A DNA stretch of 64,000 nt from Aliivibrio fischeri (GTDB lineage Bacteria > Pseudomonadota > Gammaproteobacteria > Enterobacterales > Vibrionaceae), in assembly GCF_009727955.1 (NCBI RefSeq), contig NZ_WOBR01000004.1:265916-329915 (forward strand). Reading direction: 5' to 3'. This document shows, one piece after another, positions 20,145-28,173 of the stretch. A model generated the notes under the pieces. The model was not told the DNA's origin and made no database searches. It saw nothing but the letters and a program-made list of their open reading frames with translations. Made by a program: the position numbers and the translations under genes. Position 1 is the first letter of the stretch. Each line of letters begins with the position of its first letter.

Positions 20145-20654
20145 TTATTTTTTATTGAAGAATTGTGCGATAACAAAAATAGCCAAAGCAATTAAGTTAC
20201 CTGCAAAAATAATAACTAGCCACTGAGGCATCGTTAGCGTTAAGAATTGCCATACGATCTTGCTACAGTCACCATAAGCTTCAAACATCCACGGTGCCCA
20301 TTTATTTAATGGAGCCCATGAAGGGAAGGTTACAAATAAATCGCAGGTTGAAAATGGTGAAGGGTTTAATTGGAAATCAACATGTTCAAGCGCAAGTTTA
20401 AGCCCCCACCCAGCACTGATCCCCCATGCAACAAAGCCACACCAGCGGATAATAAGGTTATTTGGATTTAATAACCCAATAATCGCGGCGCCACCAATCC
20501 CCATCATTGCAACACGCTCATAAATACACATAACACAAGGTGGAAGTTTCATTATGTGTTGAAAGGTCAGTGCGGAGGCTTCGAAAAAAATAATACAAAG
20601 GAGTAGCAGAAACCAAGATAGGCGAATGCGTGAGAAATGATTAAGGGCTTGCAT
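20145..20654 (-). CDS. dsbB: Disulphide bond formation protein DsbB
   Basis: This 169-aa inner-membrane protein with four membrane helices reoxidises DsbA and passes electrons to quinone. The first periplasmic loop has the redox pair Cys40-Val-Met-Cys43. The second loop has the pair in STCDLF and YGDCSKIVW, as in E. coli DsbB (C104/C130). It lies downstream of nhaB on the same strand, the conserved enterobacterial and vibrio nhaB-dsbB order. A weak hairpin lies between them. Confidence 0.95.
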   Translation of the reverse strand: MQALNHFSRIRLSWFLLLLCIIFFEASALTFQHIMKLPPCVMCIYERVAMMGIGGAAIIGLLNPNNLIIRWCGFVAWGISAGWGLKLALEHVDFQLNPSPFSTCDLFVTFPSWAPLNKWAPWMFEAYGDCSKIVWQFLTLTMPQWLVIIFAGNLIALAIFVIAQFFNKK

Positions 20655-20671
20655 TTTTATTCCTTATAAAA

Positions 20672-20701
20672 ATAAAGGCCCCGTATCTACAGAGCCTTTG
20701 C
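20672..20701 (-). terminator. Weak hairpin between nhaB and dsbB
   Basis: AAAGGC (20674-20679) pairs with GCCTTT (20694-20699), with further imperfect pairing inside. On the minus strand an ATTTTTAT stretch follows. It may be a partial terminator that lowers dsbB expression relative to nhaB. Confidence 0.45.
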
Positions 20702-20722
20702 TATCAAAAGTAGTTTACCTTA

Positions 20723-22315
20723 TTAATGACCACTAGAAATCGCAGAAGTTGCACTTTCTATTGTTCCAGGTGCAATCCAACCAAGATCGTAGAACATTGC
20801 TGTCATAGGTTCAAGGAAGAAAATGATACCAAACATACCAACTAGTGCTAATACAATTGTATAAGGAAGAGCCATCCATACCATACGGCCGTATGATAAT
20901 TGAATTAACGGAGCAAGAGCAGACGTTAATAAGAATAGGAAAGCTGCTTGACCATTTGGTGTAGCAACAGACGGTAAATTTGTACCTGTATTGATAGCTA
21001 CAGCTAGTAGGTCAAATTGGTCACGCGTAATAACACCATCCATTAATGCCGCTTTTACTTCATTAATGTAAACCGTACCAACGAATACGTTATCTGAAAC
21101 CATCGAAAGAACGCCATTTGCTACATAGAATAAAGCAAGCTGAGCCCCTTTGTCTTCTACTGCAAGTACAGCGTCAATAATTGGTTTAAACAGTTCTTGG
21201 TCAATGATTACGGCTACAACGGCAAAGAATACGGCTAATAGTGCGGTGAATGGCAGAGCCTCTTCAAACGCTTTACCCATAGAGTGTTCTTCAATAACAC
21301 CTGTAAATGCTGTCGCAAGGATAATCACTGATAAACCAATTAGACCAACGGCAGCAAGATGAAGTGCCAAACCAACAATTAGCCATACCGCAATTAAACC
21401 TTGGATGATTAATTTAGCGTTATCGATATTAGTACGGTTTTTACGTTCTTCAGCTTCGTAATCTTCTAGAATTTTGCGTACGTTCTCAGGTAATTTTGCA
21501 CCGTAGCCACAGATACCTAATTTTTCAACTGCGATACAAGTTAAAATGCCACAGATAAATACCGGCGCTGTAATTGGAAGCATACGGATAATGAATTCAC
21601 CAAACATCCAACCAGCTTGGTCTGCAATGATCAAGTTTTGTGGTTCACCCACCATTGTCATTACACCACCAAGTGCGGTACCAACACCTGCATGCATTAA
21701 TAAGCTACGTAAGAAAGCACGGTAGTCTTCTAAATCTTCACGTGTTAATTCATCAACATCGCTATCACAAGTATGGTCGTGAGTTTGTGAACCACCTTGA
21801 CCTGATGCTACACGGTGATAAATTGCATAGAAGCCAACAGCAACACTAATTACAACTGCAATTACCGTTAACGCATCAAGGAAAGCTGATAAAAATGCAG
21901 CGGTAAAACAGAATGCAACAGATAGTGCAGTTTTTGATTTAATACCAATAAGTATTTTAGTGAAGATAAATAGAAGCAATTGCTTCATGAAGTAGATACC
22001 AGCAACCATGAATACTAGTAGTAAAAGTACTTCGATATTGGCTACGAGTTCATGTTTCACTTGTTCAGGGCTTGTCATACCAATAGCAATAGCTTCAATA
22101 GCTAATAAACCACCAGGTTGTAATGGGTAACATTTTAACGCCATTGCAAGAGTAAAAATAAACTCAACAACAAGCAACCAACCTGCAGTAAATGGATCTA
22201 CAAAGAAGAAAACAAGTGGGTTGATTACAAGAAAAGAAAGTATTGCGATTTTGTACCAATCGGGGGCTTTACCAAGAAAATTTTTGATAAATGCATTCCC
22301 TAGCGAAATAGACAT
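20723..22315 (-). CDS. nhaB: Na+/H+ antiporter NhaB
   Basis: This 530-aa membrane protein has about 12 hydrophobic segments. It follows NhaB from its N-terminus ([19 protein letters not shown]) to the conserved [25 protein letters not shown] region (no more than part quoted as evidence). NhaB exports Na+ in exchange for H+ and matters most at neutral to low pH. The gene diverges from fadR, as in many enterobacteria and vibrios. It lies upstream of dsbB on the same strand. Confidence 0.95.
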   Translation of the reverse strand: MSISLGNAFIKNFLGKAPDWYKIAILSFLVINPLVFFFVDPFTAGWLLVVEFIFTLAMALKCYPLQPGGLLAIEAIAIGMTSPEQVKHELVANIEVLLLLVFMVAGIYFMKQLLLFIFTKILIGIKSKTALSVAFCFTAAFLSAFLDALTVIAVVISVAVGFYAIYHRVASGQGGSQTHDHTCDSDVDELTREDLEDYRAFLRSLLMHAGVGTALGGVMTMVGEPQNLIIADQAGWMFGEFIIRMLPITAPVFICGILTCIAVEKLGICGYGAKLPENVRKILEDYEAEERKNRTNIDNAKLIIQGLIAVWLIVGLALHLAAVGLIGLSVIILATAFTGVIEEHSMGKAFEEALPFTALLAVFFAVVAVIIDQELFKPIIDAVLAVEDKGAQLALFYVANGVLSMVSDNVFVGTVYINEVKAALMDGVITRDQFDLLAVAINTGTNLPSVATPNGQAAFLFLLTSALAPLIQLSYGRMVWMALPYTIVLALVGMFGIIFFLEPMTAMFYDLGWIAPGTIESATSAISSGH

Positions 22316-22762
22316 GTGATGCTCTCTACATTATTACGATAATTCTAAAAAATAAGGTTAAGTAGGGAGTTGATAATAATCGCCTAACATATTGTTATTA
22401 GTAAAGATAAACAACTATTTAGAAAAACAACAAGGCTTATTTTACTGCTTTGCCAAATAACTACCTATATATACCTAACCTTATATACCAAACGCCTGAA
22501 CTTTACTCTTAATTCCTTAATAGTCAATATTTGAAAAGAGGTAAATTGATCAAAATGTGCCTTTGCTCGGTTTTATTAATAAAACTAAAGAAATGTATAG
22601 AAAAAAGGTAGCAGATTTCTTGATTTATTAGGGAGATTAAGGCTTAAAAATTGGAAATGTGTTTCTAAATTACAGGTAAATTTAATAAATAGTTAAGGAT
22701 TTATTGAACTGGTGGTATGATGAGTGCAGTTATCTTATTTAAAGAACGGATTTTAAACTTGT
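22316..22762. other. nhaB-fadR divergent intergenic region
   Basis: These 447 AT-rich bases hold the two divergent promoters. A distant inverted repeat, ATAAGGTTA (22352-22360) with TAACCTTAT (22476-22484), is visible, but its loop is over 100 bp. AACTGGTGGTATG near 22709 matches only half of a FadR site. I see no small gene or RNA. Confidence 0.5.
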
Positions 22763-23605
22763 ATGGTTATTAAGGCAAAAAGTCCTGCAGCATTCGCTGA
22801 AAAGTACATTATTGAAAGTATTTGGAATGGTCGTTTCCCACCGGGCTCAATTTTACCAGCTGAGCGAGAGCTTTCTGAATTAATCGGTGTAACGAGAACG
22901 ACATTACGAGAAGTATTACAGCGTTTAGCTCGTGATGGTTGGTTGACAATTCAACATGGTAAACCAACAAAAGTGAACAATTATATGGAAACCTCTGGTT
23001 TGCATATTTTGGATACATTAATGACATTAGTTGATGCAAATAATGCCACTTCAATTGTTGAAGACTTATTAGCAGCTCGAACTAACATTAGTTGTATTTT
23101 TATGAGACAAGCATTCAAGACAAATAAAGAAGGCTCTTTAAGAACACTTAATCGCGTCATTGAATCATGCGAACAGTTACTTGCTGCTGAAAGTTGGGAT
23201 AGTTTCATCGAATCCTCTCCGTTCGGTGCCAAGATTAAAGCTGAAGTAAAAGAAGATAACGAAAAAGATCCTGCAAAACGTGAAGAGATCTTGATTGCTA
23301 AAACCTTCAACTATTATGATTATATGCTTTTCCAAGGTGTTGCTTTCAAATCGGGCAATCAAATTTATGGTCTTATCTTTAATGGTTTGAAAAAGCTTTA
23401 TGCACGAGTTGGTAGTTACTATTTCTCTAACTCCGAAGCTCGAGAGTTAGCTTTACAATTTTATCGTGACTTAAAGCTTATTTGTGAAGAAGAACGTAAA
23501 GATGCTGTAATGCCTAGAATGCGCCAGTACGGTATGGAAGGTAATTTGATTTGGAATGAAATGAAATTAAATTTACCAAGCAACTTTAGAGAAGATGATA
23601 GTTAA
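22763..23605 (+). CDS. fadR: Fatty-acid metabolism regulator FadR (vibrio long form)
   Basis: This 280-aa GntR-family regulator represses fatty-acid degradation genes and activates unsaturated fatty-acid synthesis; acyl-CoA releases it from DNA. The winged helix (residues 1-75) is almost identical to E. coli FadR, including [20 protein letters not shown]. It is about 40 residues longer than E. coli FadR (239). The extra stretch lies at about residues 138-177 ([16 protein letters not shown] and the charged [11 protein letters not shown]). Vibrio FadR is known for such an insertion, reported to create a second acyl-CoA site. A clear FadR operator lies before fadH in this window. A terminator follows. 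Confidence 0.95.
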   Translation: MVIKAKSPAAFAEKYIIESIWNGRFPPGSILPAERELSELIGVTRTTLREVLQRLARDGWLTIQHGKPTKVNNYMETSGLHILDTLMTLVDANNATSIVEDLLAARTNISCIFMRQAFKTNKEGSLRTLNRVIESCEQLLAAESWDSFIESSPFGAKIKAEVKEDNEKDPAKREEILIAKTFNYYDYMLFQGVAFKSGNQIYGLIFNGLKKLYARVGSYYFSNSEARELALQFYRDLKLICEEERKDAVMPRMRQYGMEGNLIWNEMKLNLPSNFREDDS

Positions 23606-23622
23606 TCCGATTTAGAATTTAA

Positions 23623-23652
23623 TCAAGCAGGCATTTAGCCTGCTTTTTTTAT
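23623..23652 (+). terminator. Terminator of fadR
   Basis: An 8-bp perfect stem, AAGCAGGC (23625-23632) with GCCTGCTT (23638-23645), has a 5-nt loop and a long T-tract. Confidence 0.9.
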
Positions 23653-23754
23653 ACCTAAAATAAACAAAAAAATCTAAATAACTATGAAATGGTGTGTGGT
23701 TATGTATAATCGCACGCTGTATTGTTAATTCTATGGTTATATAAGGTTGTCATT

Positions 23755-24507
23755 GTGAGTAAATTAATAAGTCGCTCTGTTTTTTGTCTTTTGGTGTTAT
23801 TTAATAGCAGTGTTAATGCAAAAATTTCACAATGGTCTCTTGGTGCCGCGGCAGCATATTCCCCTTCTTTTTATAAAGAGACGCCTTCGAATACAACCAT
23901 TATTCCTATGATTGGTTATGAGGGGGAGCATCTATTTCTTAGAGGGTTTAGTGGTGGTTATCGTTTACAACCTGTAGGTTCACCTCAAAATATAATATTT
24001 CGATTTGTCTATGATCCTAGAACGTTTAAGCCCAATGATTCAAATGATGCTGCAATGCAAAAATTAGATGAGCGTAAGAGTACCGTGCTTGGCGGGGTGA
24101 GTTATCAGATGATTACTCATGTTGGAATTGTCGAGTTTACAGGAGGGACAGACGTAGGTCGTACTCATAATGGTTTTTATGCAGAAGCGGCTTGGCGTTT
24201 ACCAATAAGAGGAAAAGGATGGGCAATTACCCCATCACTAGGATATTCATATAATAGTGAGAAATTAAATAATCATTTATATGGAGTAACCAAGGAAGAA
24301 GCGTTACGAACAGGAATTGACCAATTTAATGCAGATTGGGATGGACAGTTTTTTATTGGATTATCGACTTATTTCCACATTACACCAAATGTTCGAGTGA
24401 CTGGCGGTTTACGTTATGTGAATCTTGAAGGGAACCTAGAAAATAGTCCAATGATTGAACATACAACAAGTTCAACTGGTAATGTCGGTATAGCGTACGT
24501 GTTCTAG
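23755..24507 (+). CDS. MipA/OmpV family outer-membrane protein
   Basis: This 250-aa protein has a signal peptide (about residues 1-22, ending in VNA) and then alternating beta strands of a MipA/OmpV-type barrel: QWSLGAAAAYSPSFYKE, IPMIGYEGEHLFLRG, GWAITPSLGYSYNSE, and a C-terminal aromatic GIAYVF suited to BAM recognition. OmpV proteins of vibrios are outer-membrane proteins; MipA in E. coli is linked to the MltA/PBP1B murein complex. Which role applies is unknown. A GTG start at 23755 is preferred because AAGG lies 9 bp upstream and the signal peptide then has normal length. A larger relative is at 40701. Confidence 0.82.
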   Translation: MSKLISRSVFCLLVLFNSSVNAKISQWSLGAAAAYSPSFYKETPSNTTIIPMIGYEGEHLFLRGFSGGYRLQPVGSPQNIIFRFVYDPRTFKPNDSNDAAMQKLDERKSTVLGGVSYQMITHVGIVEFTGGTDVGRTHNGFYAEAAWRLPIRGKGWAITPSLGYSYNSEKLNNHLYGVTKEEALRTGIDQFNADWDGQFFIGLSTYFHITPNVRVTGGLRYVNLEGNLENSPMIEHTTSSTGNVGIAYVF

Positions 24508-24729
24508 GAATTTTTATATATTATTTAGTTCGCTTTATTAATGACTAAGAGCTTATGATTTATAAAAAAGGACGTGATTAATAATATTGTTAATGAAGGT
24601 GTATTTAAAAAACTAACAATAAAGTAATTATTCGATAAAAATTTAGTGGGTTTTATCTTATTCAGATTGAACTGAAGTCCATTTAAAGTTTCGAGCAATA
24701 ATACGTTTCTAAATGTAATAAAATGAAAA

Positions 24730-24768
24730 TAAAAAAAAGACCACTTAGAGTAAGTGGTCTTTTTTTAT
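24730..24768. terminator. Bidirectional terminator upstream of the hns stop
   Basis: A strong stem, AGACCACTTA with TAAGTGGTCT (loop GAG), has eight As on the left and eight Ts on the right. It ends hns on the minus strand and could end transcripts from the OmpV-like gene. Confidence 0.88.
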
Positions 24769-24784
24769 GTTCTTAAGAGTATTA

Positions 24785-25189
24785 TTAGATTAAAAACTCT
24801 TCTAGTTTTTTACCAGCATCAAGCTGTGCTTGAAGAGCTGAAGGAGTACGGCCTTGGCCTGTCCATGTTTTCTCTTCACCAGCGTGATCTTGGAATTTAT
24901 ATTTTGCAGGGCGAGGTGCACGTTTTTGTTTTGTTTTTACTGTTGTAGCAGACATAGTATCTAATAGATCTTCAGGAGCGATGCCGCTGTCGATCATCAT
25001 TTGGCGGAACTCTTCAAGTTTAGCTTGTTTTTCAGCTAGTTGAGCACGCTCTTCAGCTTCAGATTCTTGACGTTCTGCAACAACAGATTGAAGTTTTTCT
25101 AATGCTTCTTCTAATTGCTCTAAAGTCATTTCACGAGATAAAGCACGTAGGCTGCGTAGGTTAAGCAGCGTTTTAATTGTATCAGACAT
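24785..25189 (-). CDS. hns: Histone-like nucleoid-structuring protein H-NS
   Basis: This 134-aa DNA-binding protein silences AT-rich, often horizontally acquired, genes. The N-terminal oligomerisation coiled coil spans about residues 1-80 (LEQLEEALEKLQSVV and a Glu/Arg-rich stretch). The C-terminal domain has the AT-hook-like TWTGQGRTPSAL loop that reads the minor groove. The start is the ATG at 25189 (MSDTIKTLLNLRSLRAL), where H-NS proteins begin. An open frame continues upstream only because the leader is extremely AT-rich. It is monocistronic, with a strong terminator after it. Confidence 0.93.
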   Translation of the reverse strand: MSDTIKTLLNLRSLRALSREMTLEQLEEALEKLQSVVAERQESEAEERAQLAEKQAKLEEFRQMMIDSGIAPEDLLDTMSATTVKTKQKRAPRPAKYKFQDHAGEEKTWTGQGRTPSALQAQLDAGKKLEEFLI

Positions 25190-25306
25190 ATTTGATTCCA
25201 TAATTATTTTGATAATATGATTATAATATAACAGAAAAATAATATAACAAATTTCTAGATAAAGGAATAAAAAAATATTAATGATATTAATATTAATAAT
25301 ATCCAT
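25190..25306 (-). promoter_or_regulatory. Very AT-rich hns leader/promoter region
   Basis: This stretch is nearly all A and T, with repeated ATTAAT/AATATT units and short A-tracts. Such DNA is intrinsically curved and is the kind H-NS prefers, so it is a candidate for hns autoregulation. The reading is inference from composition. Confidence 0.45.
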
Positions 25307-25431
25307 TCTTAAGGATAAGACGCCTGCTAAATAGTTTTAAAATGTTTCATTCTAATTAGCTAGATAACTTAATGTTAAAATACTCAGATATAGTATTGCA
25401 AAATTGTTTTCAATCCGTACAATAACCGCAC

Positions 25432-25616
25432 CTAAAAGGGTAGAGGCGCACCGCCTAAGAGTAAATTGTAAGAGGGTGATACTTACGACGACAATTGAAA
25501 GGAGTCGGTGCCGAAGTTAATTACGTTAATCGAGCGTATTAGCTGGGGTTATTTCGAAGAGGAATAACACTGCCATAGTCAATTTTATTTTTTAACTATG
25601 GAGCGCTACTGTAGGG
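25432..25616 (+). ncRNA. Lysine riboswitch (L box) aptamer
   Basis: The sequence carries the conserved L-box elements in order: GGGTAGAGGCGC at 25438, AAGAGTA at 25456, GAAAGGAGTCGGTGCCGAAG near 25497-25516, AGCTGGGGTT near 25541, ACTGCCATAGTC near 25569, and ACTATGGAGCGCTACTG near 25595-25611. P1 can form between GGGTAG (5') and the CTACT at 25606. It lies just upstream of an NhaC-family transporter, a known target of lysine riboswitches in vibrios. Lysine binding is expected to switch the transporter off. Confidence 0.92.
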
Positions 25617-25659
25617 GAATGTTATTCATTCACTTCCTTAATAACGATATTTATCGTAT

Positions 25660-25697
25660 CTGCAGTAGATCTCCAACCAGACTGGTTGTTGTAGATC
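25660..25697 (+). promoter_or_regulatory. Riboswitch expression platform: hairpin next to the start codon
   Basis: CTGCAGTAG (25660-25668) can pair with CTACTGTAG (25606-25614), the 3' strand of P1, through nine pairs including one G-U. When P1 holds that strand, the freed segment can instead join a hairpin, GATCT...CAACCA-gac-TGGTTG...AGATC (25668-25697), that ends right at the ATG. This suggests control of translation rather than a terminator, since no T-tract follows. The pairing is read by eye. Confidence 0.55.
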
Positions 25698-27284
25698 ATG
25701 AACTTAGCTGATTTTTCAAATTCTCCAATTTCAATTTTGCCCCCACTTATAGCTCTGGGTTTGGCAATTTTAACTCGCCGAGTATTACTTTCTCTTGGTG
25801 TAGGTATCGTGTTAGGCGCTATTCTGCTGTCTAGTTTTTCCGTATCAGGAACCGCTTCTTATGTGTTTAGTTCTGTTAAAGGTGTTTTCATCGATGGCGG
25901 TTCAATTAACTCATGGAATATGAGCATTGTTGCTTTCCTTATATTATTAGGAATGACAACAGCTTTATTAACTCTTTCAGGTGGCACACGTGCTTTTGCT
26001 GAATGGGCACAGACAAGAATTAAAAGTAAACGCGGCGCAAAGCTACTTGCTGCTTTTTTAGGCGTGTTTATTTTTGTTGATGATTACTTTAATAGCTTAG
26101 CCGTTGGTTCAATATCCCGCCCTGTTACTGACCGTTTTTATGTATCACGTGCTAAGTTAGCTTATATTCTAGATTCAACAGCTGCTCCAATGTGTGTATT
26201 AATGCCAGCATCAAGTTGGGGTGCGTACATTATTACTATTATTGGTGGCATTTTAGTTTCACATGGTGTGACTGAATATTCTGCTCTAGGTGCTTATGTC
26301 CGTTTAATTCCAATGAACTTTTACGCTGTATTTGCACTATTAATGGTATTCGCTGTTGTTTGGTTCCAACTTGATGTTGGCCCAATGCGTCACCACGAAA
26401 ATGAAGCTGCTCGTGGTAATGGTTTTGATGATCAAGCGGTTAATTCTGAATCGAAAGATTTAAATGAAGAATTAAATATTGTTGAGAGTGAAACGGGTAA
26501 AGTTTCTGATTTAATTTTCCCAATTATTACGTTAATTGTCGCAACGATCTCTTTCATGGTTTATACCGGCGGCGAAGCGTTAGCAGCAGATGGTAAAGCG
26601 TTTAATATATTAGGCGCATTTGAAAATACCGATGTTGGTGCTTCACTTTGTTATGGTGGTTTAATTGGTCTAGCATCTGCGCTAATTACTGTATTCCGTC
26701 AAGGTCTGTCAGTTAAAGATATAGGCATGACAATGTGGATCGGTGCGAAATCAATGTTTGGTGCTATTTTAATTCTGTTCTTTGCTTGGACTATTGGTTC
26801 AGTTATCGGTGATATGAAAACTGGTACATACTTGTCTAGTTTGGCGCAAGGTAGTATTGGTATTCACTGGATCCCTGTAATCTTATTCTTATTGTCAGGA
26901 ATTATGGCATTCAGTACTGGTACATCATGGGGTACTTTCGGCATTATGTTACCTATCGCTGGTGACATGGCTGGTGCTACCGATATCGCATTAATTCTTC
27001 CTATGTTAGGTGCGGTTTTAGCTGGTTCAGTATTTGGTGACCACTGTTCACCTATTTCAGATACTACGATTCTGTCTTCGACAGGTGCTCGTTGTTGTCA
27101 TATTGATCACGTATCAACTCAACTACCTTATGCATTATCCATTGCTGCGGTTTCAGCAGTTGGCTATATTGTTCTTGGTTTTACAAGTTCAGTATTGGTT
27201 GCATTTGCTGGTGCAAGTGTTGCGTTTGTTTTAGCATGTTTTGCTTTAATGATGATGTCGAAAAGACGCTCAGCGACAGCATAA
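25698..27284 (+). CDS. NhaC-superfamily transporter, probable lysine importer
   Basis: This 528-aa membrane protein has about 12 hydrophobic segments and NhaC-superfamily signatures: TGTSWGTFGIMLP and GSVFGDHCSPISDTTILSS. A lysine riboswitch directly upstream implies that its substrate is lysine; this riboswitch-linked family has been proposed as lysine transporters in vibrios and shewanellas. The substrate call therefore rests on regulation, not on binding residues. A hydrophilic loop of about 40 residues (around 235-275) interrupts the helices. A terminator follows at 27304. It differs clearly from the NhaC-type antiporter at 4765. Confidence 0.82.
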   Translation: MNLADFSNSPISILPPLIALGLAILTRRVLLSLGVGIVLGAILLSSFSVSGTASYVFSSVKGVFIDGGSINSWNMSIVAFLILLGMTTALLTLSGGTRAFAEWAQTRIKSKRGAKLLAAFLGVFIFVDDYFNSLAVGSISRPVTDRFYVSRAKLAYILDSTAAPMCVLMPASSWGAYIITIIGGILVSHGVTEYSALGAYVRLIPMNFYAVFALLMVFAVVWFQLDVGPMRHHENEAARGNGFDDQAVNSESKDLNEELNIVESETGKVSDLIFPIITLIVATISFMVYTGGEALAADGKAFNILGAFENTDVGASLCYGGLIGLASALITVFRQGLSVKDIGMTMWIGAKSMFGAILILFFAWTIGSVIGDMKTGTYLSSLAQGSIGIHWIPVILFLLSGIMAFSTGTSWGTFGIMLPIAGDMAGATDIALILPMLGAVLAGSVFGDHCSPISDTTILSSTGARCCHIDHVSTQLPYALSIAAVSAVGYIVLGFTSSVLVAFAGASVAFVLACFALMMMSKRRSATA

Positions 27285-27302
27285 CTAGTTAGATTTTAAA
27301 AT

Positions 27303-27331
27303 AAACCGGCTTTAAATGGCCGGTTTTTTAT
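27303..27331 (+). terminator. Terminator of the lysine-riboswitch transporter gene
   Basis: AACCGGC (27304-27310) pairs with GCCGGTT (27319-27325), and a T-tract follows. Confidence 0.85.
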
Positions 27332-27392
27332 TGCTTTTTTGATGTTAAATCGCGATCATAAGTCCCTAAATATTCTTTATGTGGGGTGCATT

Positions 27393-28169
27393 TTGTCTCG
27401 TTTTACTTTACCAATTATTGATAAACACTCTCCATTTCAAAACGAGTTTGAATCGGTAATTCATGATTTAATTACCCATGTTCGCTCTGCTGCACCAAAA
27501 TCAGTTCATAGCATTTATTTATACGGCAGTGTTGCTAGACGTGAAGCTATTGTTGGTCGTTCGAACCTTGATGTTACCCTGATCACATCAGCACCATTGA
27601 CTAATAAAGAACAAACGTTGATTAACACTATTAAAATTCGTTTCCAATCTAAATACCCTCAAATTACCGGAGTGACATTTAACATTGGTGAGGCGGCAGA
27701 TGCGCTTCAATTAGAGTCAATTTTTAGTTGGGGTTTCTGGTTAAGACATTGTTGTGTTTGTATCTATGGTGATGATTTATCAGAACGTTTTGGTGATTTT
27801 GAGCCTAGCTGGGAAATTGCGAAAAATATGAACATGGATATTGAAGAGTGGTTAGGTGTTTATATTAAAAAAATATCCACTAGCCAAGATATTATTGTTC
27901 AGGTTGAACAACAGAAAACCATCGCCAAAAAGTTATTAAGAAGCTGCTACTCTTTAGTTATGCATCGAGATAAAGGTTGGTACGATCATCCCGTACTCTG
28001 CGCTCGTAAGTTTCTAGAATATTACCCAGAAAAACAAACTGAAATAGAACGTGTGGTTTTATTATTAAAAGGGCGTAAAGTTCCAAAGCGTTCTGTTCTT
28101 GCTTTACTTAATGAATTTGGAGATTGGGTTGTGGCTGAATTTAATAAAATTGAACGAAGAATAGGTTAA
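27393..28169 (+). CDS. Nucleotidyltransferase-fold protein with degenerate active site, upstream of polB
   Basis: This 258-aa protein has an N-terminal Pol-beta-type nucleotidyltransferase domain: YLYGSVARRE (Gly45-Ser46) followed by SNLDVTLI. The metal-binding pair, normally D-x-D, reads Asn58-Leu-Asp60, so one catalytic aspartate is missing and activity is doubtful. The C-terminal half is helical (KKLLRSCYSLVMHRDKGW), like the helical domains of MNT/HEPN-type proteins. A TTG at 27393 is chosen as start because GTGGGGTG lies 6-8 bp upstream; the first in-frame ATG (27339) sits on the previous terminator's T-rich flank. The gene ends 4 bp before polB, so the two are translated together. Its function is unknown. 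Confidence 0.72.
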   Translation: MSRFTLPIIDKHSPFQNEFESVIHDLITHVRSAAPKSVHSIYLYGSVARREAIVGRSNLDVTLITSAPLTNKEQTLINTIKIRFQSKYPQITGVTFNIGEAADALQLESIFSWGFWLRHCCVCIYGDDLSERFGDFEPSWEIAKNMNMDIEEWLGVYIKKISTSQDIIVQVEQQKTIAKKLLRSCYSLVMHRDKGWYDHPVLCARKFLEYYPEKQTEIERVVLLLKGRKVPKRSVLALLNEFGDWVVAEFNKIERRIG

Positions 28170-28173
28170 TAAC

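Noticed and set aside
22352-22484. 9-bp inverted repeat ATAAGGTTA / TAACCTTAT in the nhaB-fadR region
   Set aside because: The arms are over 100 bp apart in AT-rich DNA, which is likely by chance.
22706-22722. Possible FadR autoregulatory site before fadR
   Set aside because: Only the ACTGGT part fits; the second half does not match GACC, unlike the clear site before fadH.
25190-25306. N-terminal extension of H-NS
   Set aside because: The open frame upstream consists of AT-rich codons (Ile, Asn, Phe, Tyr) and has no relation to H-NS N-termini; the ATG at 25189 fits the family.
27336-27392. LexA box before the nucleotidyltransferase-polB pair
   Set aside because: No CTG-N10-CAG sequence is present upstream, so SOS control of polB is not supported.
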